Below are positions 37,613 to 46,393 of a DNA stretch of 64,000 nucleotides, piece after piece. Source of the DNA: Rhodanobacteraceae bacterium (GTDB lineage Bacteria; Pseudomonadota; Gammaproteobacteria; Xanthomonadales; Rhodanobacteraceae); assembly GCA_030167125.1 (NCBI GenBank), contig CP126531.1, forward strand, positions 310,001 through 374,000. Direction: 5' to 3'. Below the pieces are notes generated by a model. It had not been told where the DNA came from. It was given only the letters and a program-made list of their open reading frames with translations, and made no database searches. How positions within the stretch are numbered: position 1 is the first letter of the stretch; each line of letters starts with the position of its first letter. The translations under genes were made by a program, and so were the position numbers.

Positions 37613-38236
37613 TCACATGGAAATGAGGTGGTCGCTGTTCGCAGGGCGCTGCGTCGCGACGAGGTACGGTTGCAGGTGCAGCAGGCCGAGTTGCTGCAAC
37701 AGCGTGATGCGCTGCTGCCACAGATCGGCCGTGGTCGAAGGATTGCGCGCGGCGGAAAGTTGCAGGTCCACCAGACCGATGCGGTCCTGCAAGGCCACCG
37801 CTTGCGTGAGTTGCCGGCCGTCCAGCGGCGCACCATCACGGTCGAGCTTCTGCACCCACGCCTGCCATTGCTGCGAACTGGCCTGCAATGCAGCGAGATC
37901 ATTCGCCGCCGCCGCCGCCGCCGGCGTTCCGGCGTGGCTGGAAGTTTGCGTCGCGACCGGCGTGAACGCCGGTGGTGCCGCGTGCCGATGGAATTGCGGC
38001 CACGCGAACGTCAACGCGATGCCGGCAGCGAACGCGGCCGGCAGCGTGAACCAGACGGCCTTGCGCACGGCGCCGCGGCGTCGCACGCGTGCAGCCATCT
38101 CCGGCCACAGATCGCGGGGCGGTGCGCCGGCGGGCAGCGCGCGCAGCGCCGCGCCCAGCGCCATCTCGTCCGGATCGCGGGGGTCGTCGTTCCGGGGGGC
38201 ATACTTCACGAAGTCGTGGTCGAGCCGATCGTGCAT
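37613..38236 (-). CDS. Putative anti-sigma factor (membrane protein)
   Basis: A 207-aa single-pass protein. A cytoplasmic N-terminal region ([35 protein letters not shown]) precedes one membrane helix (AVWFTLPAAFAAGIALTFAWP, about residues 59-79) and a periplasmic helical part (from about 90). It overlaps the sigma factor gene by 31 bp and precedes the PDZ gene by 13 bp, the usual layout of sigma/anti-sigma units. I infer the anti-sigma role from position and topology; no zinc-binding HxxxCxxC motif is seen. Confidence 0.75.
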   Translation of the reverse strand: MHDRLDHDFVKYAPRNDDPRDPDEMALGAALRALPAGAPPRDLWPEMAARVRRRGAVRKAVWFTLPAAFAAGIALTFAWPQFHRHAAPPAFTPVATQTSSHAGTPAAAAAANDLAALQASSQQWQAWVQKLDRDGAPLDGRQLTQAVALQDRIGLVDLQLSAARNPSTTADLWQQRITLLQQLGLLHLQPYLVATQRPANSDHLISM

Positions 38237-38799
38237 GGCGTAACCTCCACTTGCAGTTGCGGTTGCAGCAATTCGCGCATTCGCCTGGTGGCGCGCGCGA
38301 GCTGGGATTTCGAAAAACTCAACGAGCGTCCGAACTGCTCGGCGATTTCAACGTGGCTGTAGCCTTCGACGTGATAGAGCCAAAGCACCGCGCGCGCCGC
38401 GTCGGGCAGGCGGTGCAGCGCGCGTTCCAGCGTGGCGGCGTCGGCGTGCATCCATGGCGCCGGTGATTCGTCGACCGCCAGCGCATCGTCGAACACCTCG
38501 ATGACGTGCAGGCGGTCGTGGCGCAACTGCATCAGCGCCTCGTTCACCACCAGCTTGCGCAGCCATGCGGCGAATGGCGCCTCGCCGCGGTACTGGTGGG
38601 CGCGCTCGAAGGCTTTCAGCATCGAATCCTGCAGCACTTCCTGCGCGACGTCGGCGCGGCCGGTGAGGCGCAGCGCCAGCGTCCATGCCGCGCGCTCGAA
38701 GCGCCGGTAGATCAGTTCGAACGCGGCCAGTTCGCCGCGCTGCAGGCGGGCGATGAGGTCGGGTTCGACGGCTTGCTGGAAATTCGTCGGCGTGTCCAC
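38206..38799 (-). CDS. ECF RNA polymerase sigma factor
   Basis: A 197-aa ECF sigma factor. Region 2 is seen as [69 protein letters not shown] in sequence order (about residues 15-85), and region 4 as [51 protein letters not shown] (about 130-180). The start is uncertain: GTG codons at 38,799, 38,814 and 38,820 are possible, and 38,799 gives the usual length. It heads an operon with the anti-sigma and PDZ genes and is divergent from ruvB. Confidence 0.9.
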   Translation of the reverse strand: MDTPTNFQQAVEPDLIARLQRGELAAFELIYRRFERAAWTLALRLTGRADVAQEVLQDSMLKAFERAHQYRGEAPFAAWLRKLVVNEALMQLRHDRLHVIEVFDDALAVDESPAPWMHADAATLERALHRLPDAARAVLWLYHVEGYSHVEIAEQFGRSLSFSKSQLARATRRMRELLQPQLQVEVTPCTIGSTTTS

Positions 38800-38867
38800 G
38801 TTACAAGGATGCACCAGCACGCCAAAGGGTCGCAGTGCCGGTCGGAGTGGTCTGTCATAATCGCGGC

Positions 38868-39902
38868 ATGGAAGAAGTCCGCGTCGTCGACGCCGCCGAA
38901 AGCCCGGCCGAGCAAGCCGTCGAAGCCAGCGTGCGGCCGCGCACGCTGGCCGAATATGTCGGGCAGGCGGCGATGCGCGAGCAACTTTCGCTGTCCATCG
39001 AAGCCGCGCGCAAGCGCGGCGATGCGCTGGACCACGTGCTGGTGTTCGGGCCGCCGGGCCTCGGCAAGACCACGATTTCGCACGTGATCGCGAACGAACT
39101 CGGCGTGAACCTGCGCAGCACCTCCGGCCCGGTGCTGGAGCGCGCGGGCGATCTCGCCGCGCTGCTCACCAACCTGCAGCCGCGCGACGTGCTGTTCATC
39201 GACGAAATCCATCGCCTGTCGCCGGTGGTCGAGGAAGTGCTGTATCCGGCGCTGGAGGATTTCCAGATCGACATCATGCTGGGCGAAGGCCCGGCGGCGC
39301 GTTCGATCAAGCTGGACCTGCCGCGCTTCACGCTGGTGGGCGCGACCACGCGCGCGGGCATGTTGACCTCGCCGCTGCGCGACCGCTTCGGCATCGTGCA
39401 CCGGCTGGAGTTCTACACGCCAGGCGAACTCGCCGCGATCGTCGCGCGCTCGGCACGCATCCTCGACATCGCCTGCGATGAAGAAGGCGCGGCCGAAATC
39501 GCGCGGCGTTCGCGCGGCACGCCGCGCATCGCCAACCGCTTGTTGCGCCGCGTGCGCGATTACGCCGAGGTGCGCGCGCACGGACGCATCACGCGCGACG
39601 CCGCGTCGGCGGCGCTGGAAATGCTGCAGGTGGACGCGGGCGGCTACGACGAACTCGACCGCCGCCTGCTGCGCCTGATCCTCGAACAATTCGACGGCGG
39701 TCCGGTCGGCGTGGAATCGCTGGCCGCGGCGCTGGCCGAGGACCGCGACACCATCGAGGACGTGCTGGAACCCTACCTGATCCAGCAAGGCCTGCTGGCG
39801 CGCACCGCACGCGGGCGCATCGCCACCGCCAGGGCGTGGCGGCATTTCGGGTTGAAGCCGCCGCGCGGCGAAATGAACCTGTTCGAGCGGCAGGAGTCAT
39901 AG
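38868..39902 (+). CDS. ruvB: Holliday junction branch migration ATPase RuvB
   Basis: RuvB (344 aa) is the AAA+ motor that drives branch migration. Walker [10 protein letters not shown] (about residues 61-69), Walker [11 protein letters not shown] (about 115-124), sensor 1 [20 protein letters not shown] (about 155-174) with the arginine finger, and the C-terminal winged helix ([19 protein letters not shown], about 301-319) are all present. It is separated from ruvCA by two kup genes and six others. It is followed directly by ybgC. Confidence 0.98.
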   Translation: MEEVRVVDAAESPAEQAVEASVRPRTLAEYVGQAAMREQLSLSIEAARKRGDALDHVLVFGPPGLGKTTISHVIANELGVNLRSTSGPVLERAGDLAALLTNLQPRDVLFIDEIHRLSPVVEEVLYPALEDFQIDIMLGEGPAARSIKLDLPRFTLVGATTRAGMLTSPLRDRFGIVHRLEFYTPGELAAIVARSARILDIACDEEGAAEIARRSRGTPRIANRLLRRVRDYAEVRAHGRITRDAASAALEMLQVDAGGYDELDRRLLRLILEQFDGGPVGVESLAAALAEDRDTIEDVLEPYLIQQGLLARTARGRIATARAWRHFGLKPPRGEMNLFERQES

Positions 39903-40358
39903 ATGGTCGACGTGACCGATCATGCTCAACGGAGTCAGGCTCAACGAGCGTTCAGGTGGCGGACAAGGGTCTACTGGGAAGATACCGATGCGGGCGGCGT
40001 GGTGTATCACGCGGGCTATTTGCGGTTTCTCGAGCGTGCGCGCAGCGAGTGGATGCGCACGGCGGCGATCGGCCAGGATGCCCTGCGCCAGTCGCACGGG
40101 ATCGTGTTCGTGGTGCGCGAGTTGAGCATCGCCTATGACAAGCCGGCCCGACTGGACGATGAGTTGGATTCGACCGTTCGCGTCGAACGCCTGCGTGCGG
40201 CCAGCATCGATTTCGCGCAGGACATCGTGCGCGCCGCGGACGGCGTCACGCTGGCGCGCGCGACGGTGCGGGTCGCCTGCATCGATGCCGCGAGCTTCAT
40301 GCCCTGCCGGATTCCGCAAGACATCGCAGCCTTGATTGAAGGACACAACTTCCAATGA
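39903..40358 (+). CDS. ybgC: Tol-Pal system acyl-CoA thioesterase YbgC
   Basis: YbgC (151 aa) is a hot-dog-fold acyl-CoA thioesterase at the head of tol-pal clusters. The active-site region is seen in RVYWEDTDAGGVVYHAGYLRFLERARSEW (about residues 22-50), with the catalytic Asp of DTDAGG and the conserved Tyr-His. It begins immediately after the ruvB stop and overlaps tolQ by 4 bp. Its true substrate is probably a phospholipid-derived acyl chain rather than free acyl-CoA. Confidence 0.95.
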   Translation: MVDVTDHAQRSQAQRAFRWRTRVYWEDTDAGGVVYHAGYLRFLERARSEWMRTAAIGQDALRQSHGIVFVVRELSIAYDKPARLDDELDSTVRVERLRAASIDFAQDIVRAADGVTLARATVRVACIDAASFMPCRIPQDIAALIEGHNFQ

Positions 40359-41083
40359 ACGGTTCCATCAACATCCTCGACCTGGTCATCCACGCGAGCT
40401 GGCCGGTCATCTTCGTGCTGGCGGTCCTGGTGGTTTTCTCGTTCACCTCGTGGGTGATCATCTTCCGCAAGAAGATGATGCTGGATGCCGCGACCCGCGA
40501 CGCCGACGAGTTCGAGGAACGCTTCTGGTCGGGCGTGGACCTGGCGGCGCTGTTCCGTGAGGTCAGCAACCGTGCGGGCGAAGCGGGCGGGCTGGCGTCG
40601 GTGTTCGAATCCGGCTTCCGCGAATTCGTGCGCCAGCGCCAGCGCAGCGGCAGCGAAGACCGGCGCGCGGTGCTGGAATCGTCCGAACGCGCGATGCGCG
40701 TGGCCGCCACCCGCGAAGTGGAAAAGCTGGAGCGCAACCTCGAATATCTCGCCAACGTCGGATCGATCAGCACCTACGTCGGCCTGTTCGGCACGGTGTG
40801 GGGCATCATGATCGCGTTCCAGGGCTTGGGAACGATGAAGCAGGCCACCATCGCCACCGTCGCGCCGGGCATTTCCGAAGCGCTGGTCGCCACCGCAATG
40901 GGCCTGGTCGCGGCGATCCCCGCGGTGTGGGCGTACAACCGCTACTCGACGCGGCTCGACCGCCTGACGCTGCGCTACGAAACCTTCCAGGAAGAATTCT
41001 CCTCGGTGCTGCAACGCCAGATGCACGCCGACGACCAGCCCGCGGCGCCCGCGCCCGGCCGCGCGGAAGCCCGCGTGCGCTGA
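40355..41083 (+). CDS. tolQ: Tol-Pal proton channel subunit TolQ
   Basis: TolQ (242 aa) forms the five-fold inner-membrane stator of the Tol motor. Three membrane helices are visible: VIHASWPVIFVLAVLVVFSFTSWVIIF (about 10-36), YLANVGSISTYVGLFGTVWGIMIAF (about 130-154, with the conserved Thr/Gly face), and GISEALVATAMGLVAAIPAVWAYN (about 172-195). It is 20 bp before tolR, and the pair uses the proton gradient to drive TolA. Confidence 0.98.
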   Translation: MNGSINILDLVIHASWPVIFVLAVLVVFSFTSWVIIFRKKMMLDAATRDADEFEERFWSGVDLAALFREVSNRAGEAGGLASVFESGFREFVRQRQRSGSEDRRAVLESSERAMRVAATREVEKLERNLEYLANVGSISTYVGLFGTVWGIMIAFQGLGTMKQATIATVAPGISEALVATAMGLVAAIPAVWAYNRYSTRLDRLTLRYETFQEEFSSVLQRQMHADDQPAAPAPGRAEARVR

Positions 41084-41103
41084 GCTGAGCAGGAGCGAAG
41101 CCC

Positions 41104-41545
<442 letters not shown>

Positions 41546-41559
<14 letters not shown>

Positions 41560-42472
41560 AGCCACCCCGCGCGCGGTCGTCTACTCCGCGTTGCTGCATT
41601 TCGGCATCGTCGCGTTCCTCGCTCTGGCGATGCTCAACTGCACGCGCTGGGAAAGCGTGGCCGACGCGCTGCACCTGCCCGAAGCGCTGCGCCCGGTCAC
41701 CTGCACCCGCATGCTGCAACTGCAGGGGCCGGTGATCGAAGCGACGCTGGTCGGCCCGGTCGGCGCGCCGCCGCCGCCCGCCGCGAAGCACGCGCAGAAG
41801 GCATCGCCGAAACAGCAGGAAAAAACCGAACCGACGCCCAAGCCGCCGCCGCCCGCCAACGTGCGCGTGCTGCCGACGCCGGTGCCGCAGCCGAAATTGA
41901 AGGACCAGGAAAAGATTGCGCAGATCGCGGAGCAGAAGGCCGAGCAGGAAAAGCAGGCGCAGGAAGAGGAACAGAAGCAACGCATGGCCGAGCTGACCAA
42001 GCAGCAGGAAGCCGAGCGCATCCTCAAGGAGCTGGCCAAGGTCAAGGCGCAGAGCGAAGCCCAGCAGCGCAAGATCAACATGGAAACGCAGAAGGCGCAG
42101 CAGCTCGCCGACCTGCGCAAGGCCAGCGAAAGCCAGAACGCCCAGAACGTCCCCGTCGCCAAGCAGGCGATGACGGGGCAGGCGGGCACCGACAACGCGG
42201 CCTACGCCGCGGCGCTGACCAACGTGATCACGCAGAACTGGCTGCGGCCCGACAACATTCCCGACGGCACCATCTGTCCGGTGGAGATCAAGCAGATTCC
42301 CGGCGGCCAGGTCATCGATGTGAAAGTCCTGCCGAGCTGCCCCTTGAACGACGTCGGGCAGCACTCGGTGGAAGCCGCGGTGCGGCGTTCCTCGCCGTTG
42401 CCGTACAAAGGTTTCGAGAAGGAATTCCAGCGCGACATTTTGCTAAATTTCAGAGTTACCTCGTCACAGTGA
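41546..42472 (+). CDS. tolA: Tol-Pal energy-transducing protein TolA
   Basis: TolA (308 aa) spans the periplasm from the TolQR motor to TolB-Pal. An N-terminal membrane helix (AVVYSALLHFGIVAFLALAML, about residues 11-31) is followed by a Pro-rich stretch, a long Lys/Glu/Gln-rich helix (about 112-200, EKIAQIAEQKAEQEKQAQEE) and a C-terminal TonB-like domain (AYAAALTNVITQNWLRPDNI, about 218-237). It contacts the tolB start by 4 bp overlap if the GTG at 42,469 is counted. The helix is shorter than in E. coli. Confidence 0.95.
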
Positions 42473-42486
42473 GGGAGATTCCATCC

Positions 42487-43812
42487 ATGCGGACCGTCAT
42501 GCGTACTCCAAGATTGCTGGTTGCCATCCTTTTCATGCTGAGTGCGGCGTTGTGCGCGAACATCGCCGCCGCGCAAGGGCTGACGCTGCAGATCGTCAAC
42601 GGCGTGCCTTCGGCGATTCCGATCACCGTGGTGCCGTTCGGCCAGCAGGGTTCCGGGCCGGCCGCGCCGGTGGACGTGGCGCAGATCGTGGGCATGGATC
42701 TCGCGCGCTGCGGAAAATTCCGTCCGCTGCCAACCAGCGAGATCGTGCAGTCGCCCACCACCGGCGCCGAGATCAAGTTCGCGACGTGGCAGCAGTTGAA
42801 GCAGGACTACATCCTGGTCGGCACCACCACCTATTCGGGTGGCGTGCTCACGGCGAATTACCAGTTGTGGGACGTCAACAAGCAGCAGATGCTGCTGCAG
42901 GGTTCGATGCCCGGCCAGGGCAGCGATCTGCGCCGCGTGGGCCACAAGATCGCCGACCAGATTTACCAGAAGATCATCGGCGTGCGCGGCGCGTTCGACA
43001 CGCGCATCGCCTACGTGACGATGGTCGGCCTCGGCAACAACGCGCAGTACGCGCTGGTGGTCGCCGATTCCGATGGTTACAACCCGCAGACCGTGGTGCG
43101 CTCGCACGAGGCGCTGCTGTCGCCGGCGTGGTCGCCGGACGGCAAGGAAATCGCGTACGTGTCGTTCGAGAGCGGCAATTCCGCGATCTACATCCAGAAC
43201 ATCGCCACCGGCGCGCGCCGGCTGGTGTCGTCGCGGCCCGGCATCAACGGCGCGCCGCGCTTCTCGCCCGACGGCACGCGGCTGGCGGTGAGCCTGTCGT
43301 TCCAGGGCAATCCGGAAATCTACGTGCTCGACCTCGGCAGCGGCGGGTTGACGCGCCTCACGCACAACCTCTCGATCGACACCGAGCCGCGCTGGATGCC
43401 GGATGGGCAGAACATCATCTTTACCTCCGACCGCTCCGGCAAGCCGCAGCTGTACCAGATTCCGGCCACTGGTGGCACGCCGCAGCGCATCACTTTCCAG
43501 GGCCAGTACAACGCCAACGCGTCGATCAGCTACGACGGCCAGAAGCTGGCGATGGTGCAGGGCAACGGAAACGTGTATCGTATTGCAGTCATGGATCGTT
43601 CCACGGGCGGTCAGGAGATCTTCGTTTCGCCGGGCAACTTGGACGACTCCCCCAGCTGGGCACCCAACGCCAGCATGCTCCTCTACGCAGCCACAGAAGG
43701 CCCGCGCGGCGTCCTGTACTCCGTGTCGGCCGACGGGCGGGTACGCCAGCGGCTCGTATTGAGCGACGGTGACGTGCGTGAACCGGCCTGGGGGCCGTAT
43801 CGCAACCCTTGA
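42487..43812 (+). CDS. tolB: Tol-Pal periplasmic beta-propeller protein TolB
   Basis: TolB (441 aa) has a signal peptide (MRTVMRTPRLLVAILFMLSAALCANIAAA), an N-terminal alpha/beta domain with the TolA-binding strand (LTLQIVNGVPSAIPITVVPF) and a C-terminal six-blade propeller made of repeats such as SPAWSPDGKEIAYVSFESG, APRFSPDGTRLAVSLSFQG and EPRWMPDGQNIIFTSDRSG. ATG 42,487 was chosen because GAGGGAGA lies 8 bp upstream; GTG 42,469 is possible but would place that site inside the gene. Confidence 0.97.
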   Translation: MRTVMRTPRLLVAILFMLSAALCANIAAAQGLTLQIVNGVPSAIPITVVPFGQQGSGPAAPVDVAQIVGMDLARCGKFRPLPTSEIVQSPTTGAEIKFATWQQLKQDYILVGTTTYSGGVLTANYQLWDVNKQQMLLQGSMPGQGSDLRRVGHKIADQIYQKIIGVRGAFDTRIAYVTMVGLGNNAQYALVVADSDGYNPQTVVRSHEALLSPAWSPDGKEIAYVSFESGNSAIYIQNIATGARRLVSSRPGINGAPRFSPDGTRLAVSLSFQGNPEIYVLDLGSGGLTRLTHNLSIDTEPRWMPDGQNIIFTSDRSGKPQLYQIPATGGTPQRITFQGQYNANASISYDGQKLAMVQGNGNVYRIAVMDRSTGGQEIFVSPGNLDDSPSWAPNASMLLYAATEGPRGVLYSVSADGRVRQRLVLSDGDVREPAWGPYRNP

Positions 43813-43896
43813 CGCCGTTTTGATCGATAAACTGTTCCAATCCCAAACGTTTCACCCCACTCACCCACTCGTTCAAGAAAAAAGGATGGATTCGCC

Positions 43897-44403
43897 ATGA
43901 ACGCAACCGTTCGCGTCTCCGTAGTTGCATTGCTTTGCCTGGCCGCCGCAGCCTGCGCAAAGAAGCAGGAAGTCAAGCCCGCGCCGCCGCCGGAGGCGAC
44001 CCAGCCGACCCAGCCGGCCACCACCGAAGGCGCGTTCACGCCGGCCGACCTGCAGACCAACGCCTGCCTGCGCACCCGCGTGATCTACTTCGATTTCGAC
44101 AAGAGCGACATCCAGTCGCAGTTCGACAACATCGTCGCCTGCCACGCCAAGTACCTGCGCGACCGTCCGATGGCGCGCATGACGATCGAAGGCAACACCG
44201 ACGAACGCGGCACGCGCGAGTACAACCTCGGCCTCGGCGAGCGCCGCGGCAATGCGCTGGCGTCCGCGCTGGAAGCGGCCGGTGCATCGGCCGACCAGAT
44301 CAAGGTCGTCAGCTACGGTGAAGAGCGTCCGGTGTGCCGCGAGCACAACGAAGGCTGCTGGCACCAGAACCGCCGCGACAACATCGTGTACACCGCAGAG
44401 TGA
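43897..44403 (+). CDS. pal: Peptidoglycan-associated lipoprotein Pal
   Basis: Pal (168 aa) is an outer-membrane lipoprotein that binds peptidoglycan and TolB. The lipoprotein signal ends LCLAAAACAKK (Cys at about residue 21). A Pro-rich linker follows, then the OmpA-like domain with VIYFDFDKSDIQSQF (about 65-79) and IEGNTDERGTREYNLGLGERRGNAL (about 98-122), which holds the diaminopimelate-binding Asp and Arg. Its stop overlaps the next gene's GTG. Confidence 0.97.
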   Translation: MNATVRVSVVALLCLAAAACAKKQEVKPAPPPEATQPTQPATTEGAFTPADLQTNACLRTRVIYFDFDKSDIQSQFDNIVACHAKYLRDRPMARMTIEGNTDERGTREYNLGLGERRGNALASALEAAGASADQIKVVSYGEERPVCREHNEGCWHQNRRDNIVYTAE

Positions 44404-45242
44404 TCGCGGTGTCGCGGTTGGTGGAAAGGCGCGGCCGCGCGCCGCGCAAAGCCCTCCTGATCATGGCCGCTTCGGCGGCCATGATCGTTGCGGGGGTCTG
44501 CATGCCCGCTGCATGGGCGCAGGACGCGGGCGATGCCGCTTCGGCGCCGCCGCCGCCGTCCAACAGTCTCACCCTGCTCAACCAGGTCCAGGCCATGCGG
44601 GACCAGATGCAGCAGATGCAGGGGCAGATCGAAGTGCTGGAGCATCAGCTGCACGATCTCCAGCAGACCAGCAAGGACCAGTACGTCGACCTGGATTCGC
44701 GCGTGGGCAAGCTGGAACACGCGCAAAGCGCGCCGGCTTCGCCGGCCGCAACCGCTGCTTCGTCGGCACCCGTTGCATCGGCCACGTCGATGCCGAGCAA
44801 AGCGGCGCCCCCCGCATCGGCCAAGCCGCCGTCTTCGGCGGACACGGCCGCGGCGCAAGCGGCGTACGATGCGGCGTTCAAGGCGCTGCGCGCCGGCAAT
44901 TACGTCGATTCCGCACGCGGCTTCCGCGCCTTCATCGACAAGTATCCCGACAGTCCGCTCGTTTCCAATGCGTGGTATTGGCTGGGCGGTTCGTACTACG
45001 TCACCCAGAATTACAAGGTTGCGCTCGCCGCGTTCCAGACGCTGCTGCAGAAATATCCGGGCAGCCCCAAGGCGCCGGAAGCGCAGCTTCGCATCGCCGA
45101 TTGCCAGATCGGCATGAAGGACAACGCGGCCGCGCGCGCGACCCTGCAGTCCGTGATCAAGGCGCATCCGGGCACGCCGCTGGCCAAGCGCGCGCGCGAA
45201 AGATTGCAGGACATTCCCGCGGCTGCTTCCGGCGCGAAGTGA
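44400..45242 (+). CDS. cpoB: Tol-Pal associated protein CpoB (YbgF)
   Basis: CpoB (280 aa) coordinates Tol with PBP1b-LpoB at division. The GTG at 44,400 overlaps the pal stop and gives a basic n-region ([12 protein letters not shown]) before a hydrophobic signal ([22 protein letters not shown]). An ATG at 44,463 would lose those positive residues. The mature protein has a trimerising coiled coil ([25 protein letters not shown], about 65-90), an Ala/Pro linker and three TPR units ([60 protein letters not shown]). Normal family layout. Confidence 0.93.
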   Translation: MIAVSRLVERRGRAPRKALLIMAASAAMIVAGVCMPAAWAQDAGDAASAPPPPSNSLTLLNQVQAMRDQMQQMQGQIEVLEHQLHDLQQTSKDQYVDLDSRVGKLEHAQSAPASPAATAASSAPVASATSMPSKAAPPASAKPPSSADTAAAQAAYDAAFKALRAGNYVDSARGFRAFIDKYPDSPLVSNAWYWLGGSYYVTQNYKVALAAFQTLLQKYPGSPKAPEAQLRIADCQIGMKDNAAARATLQSVIKAHPGTPLAKRARERLQDIPAAASGAK

Positions 45243-45252
45243 CGCGCGGGGC

Positions 45253-45957
45253 ATGACGGTGGTCGACTCCGCGCCCAGGGCGGTCGTGCTGGTTTCCGGC
45301 GGCATGGATTCGGCGGTGACGCTGGCGATGGCGCGCGCGCGGGGATTCGCGTGCTATGCGTTGTCCGTCGCCTACGGACAACGGCACGCATCCGAATTGG
45401 CCGCGTCCGAACGCGTCGCGTCGATGCTGGGTGCGGTGGAACACAAGACCGTCGCGGTCGACTTGCGCAGCATCGGCGGCTCGGCGCTCACCGCCGACAT
45501 CGCGGTGCCCGAACACGCCGACGCGCACGGCGAGGGCGACATTCCGGTCACCTACGTGCCCGCGCGCAACACCATCATGCTGGCGATCGCGCTGGGCTGG
45601 GCCGAGACGCTGGGCGCGAACGACATCTTCTGCGGCGTCAACGCCGTCGACTACTCGGGCTATCCCGATTGCCGGCCCGCGTTCATCGAAGCCTTCGAGC
45701 GGCTGGCGAACCTCGCGACCAAGGCCGGCGTCGAAGGCCACGCGCTGCACGTGCACGCGCCGCTCAGCGCCATGCGCAAGGCCGACATCGTGCGCGAGGG
45801 CATGCGCCTCGGCGTCGACTTCACGCAAACCGTGTCGTGCTACCGCGCCGACGGCGAAGGCCGCGCCTGTGGCCGCTGCGACGCCTGCGTGCTGCGCGCG
45901 CGGGGATTCGCCGACGCCGGCGTTGCCGATCCCACGCACTACGTTCCGGCGGCGTGA
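45253..45957 (+). CDS. queC: 7-cyano-7-deazaguanine synthase QueC
   Basis: QueC (234 aa) makes preQ0 in queuosine synthesis from carboxy-deazaguanine, ATP and ammonia. The PP-loop is visible in [16 protein letters not shown] (residues 12-27), followed by [15 protein letters not shown]. The C-terminal zinc site is formed by four cysteines in [21 protein letters not shown] (about 197-217). It lies 10 bp after cpoB, its usual place in xanthomonads, where QueE commonly precedes; no queE is seen here. Confidence 0.97.
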   Translation: MTVVDSAPRAVVLVSGGMDSAVTLAMARARGFACYALSVAYGQRHASELAASERVASMLGAVEHKTVAVDLRSIGGSALTADIAVPEHADAHGEGDIPVTYVPARNTIMLAIALGWAETLGANDIFCGVNAVDYSGYPDCRPAFIEAFERLANLATKAGVEGHALHVHAPLSAMRKADIVREGMRLGVDFTQTVSCYRADGEGRACGRCDACVLRARGFADAGVADPTHYVPAA

Positions 45958-46035
45958 CGGGTTAGAATGCGCGGCTTGCTTTGCGGAAGTGAAGAGTAAT
46001 CGGGCGAGGCTTCGTTGCGGGTTTTCGCGACGTCG

Positions 46036-46077
46036 CCCTCACCCCTTGCCCTCTCCCGCAAGCGGGAGAGGGGGAGT
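46036..46077. repeat. Short hairpin repeat, family R2, upstream of tRNA-Lys
   Basis: CCCTCACCCCTTGCCCTCTC followed by CCGCAAGCGGGAGAGGGGG, a 42-bp unit with a near-perfect hairpin (CCCTCTCCCGC / GCGGGAGAGGG). It is the intergenic counterpart of the insert inside mod 1 at 16,706. It lies 43 bp before the tRNA, close to or within its promoter region. Confidence 0.75.
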
Positions 46078-46119
46078 GATCGTCGCGCTGCGCGCGACAG
46101 CGTTATTGTTTTGAAGCGG

Positions 46120-46194
46120 GGGCCGTTAGCTCAGCGGTAGAGCAGTGGACTTTTAATCCATTGGTCGATGGTTCGATCCCATCACGGCCCACCA
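46120..46194 (+). tRNA. tRNA-Lys(TTT); probable integration site of the mobile element
   Basis: The acceptor arms GGGCCGT and ACGGCCC pair fully; the anticodon stem-loop GTGGA-CTTTTAA-TCCAT gives TTT; the T-arm is CGATGG-TTCGATC-CCATC; CCA is encoded. The integrase gene begins 199 bp downstream in the same direction, so the 3' half of this tRNA is the expected attL core. I searched by eye for a second copy of its 3' end (CGATCCCATCACGGCCC) and did not find one in the window. Confidence 0.97.
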
Positions 46195-46237
46195 TATTCA
46201 AATCCAGCCGCATCCCACAACATCTCAAAAAGTCGAC

Positions 46238-46263
46238 GAAACCCGCTCCTGTAGCGGGTTTTT
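46238..46263 (+). terminator. Rho-independent terminator of tRNA-Lys
   Basis: The hairpin AAACCCGCT-CCTGT-AGCGGGTTT is followed by TT. It lies 43 bp after the tRNA and before the integrase promoter region, so it separates tRNA expression from the element. Confidence 0.75.
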
Positions 46264-46308
46264 CGTGCTTAGAAGTTCTGTTGCATCCCGTTGCAGCCTG
46301 CCCGATGT

Positions 46309-46369
46309 TGGGATACGGTTGGGGATACCGAGGCCGTTTTTGGTTCGTGTTTTAGACCGGTATCCCCAA
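46309..46369. promoter_or_regulatory. Three TTGGGGATACCG-like motifs upstream of the integrase (candidate arm sites)
   Basis: TTGGGATACGG (46,309) is followed by TTGGGGATACCG (46,319-46,330), and its exact inverted copy CGGTATCCCCAA lies at 46,358-46,369, 25 bp before the integrase start. A perfect 12-bp inverted repeat with an extra direct copy fits integrase arm-type sites or an Xis/AlpA operator. Confidence 0.6.
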
Positions 46370-46393
46370 GAACGTTACGCAAAGGAGATGGCG

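Noticed and set aside
38799..38820. Earlier GTG starts for the ECF sigma factor
   Set aside because: They would add seven residues (LVHPCNV) unlike the family and would lie nearer the ruvB promoter; the later GTG gives the usual length. This remains uncertain.
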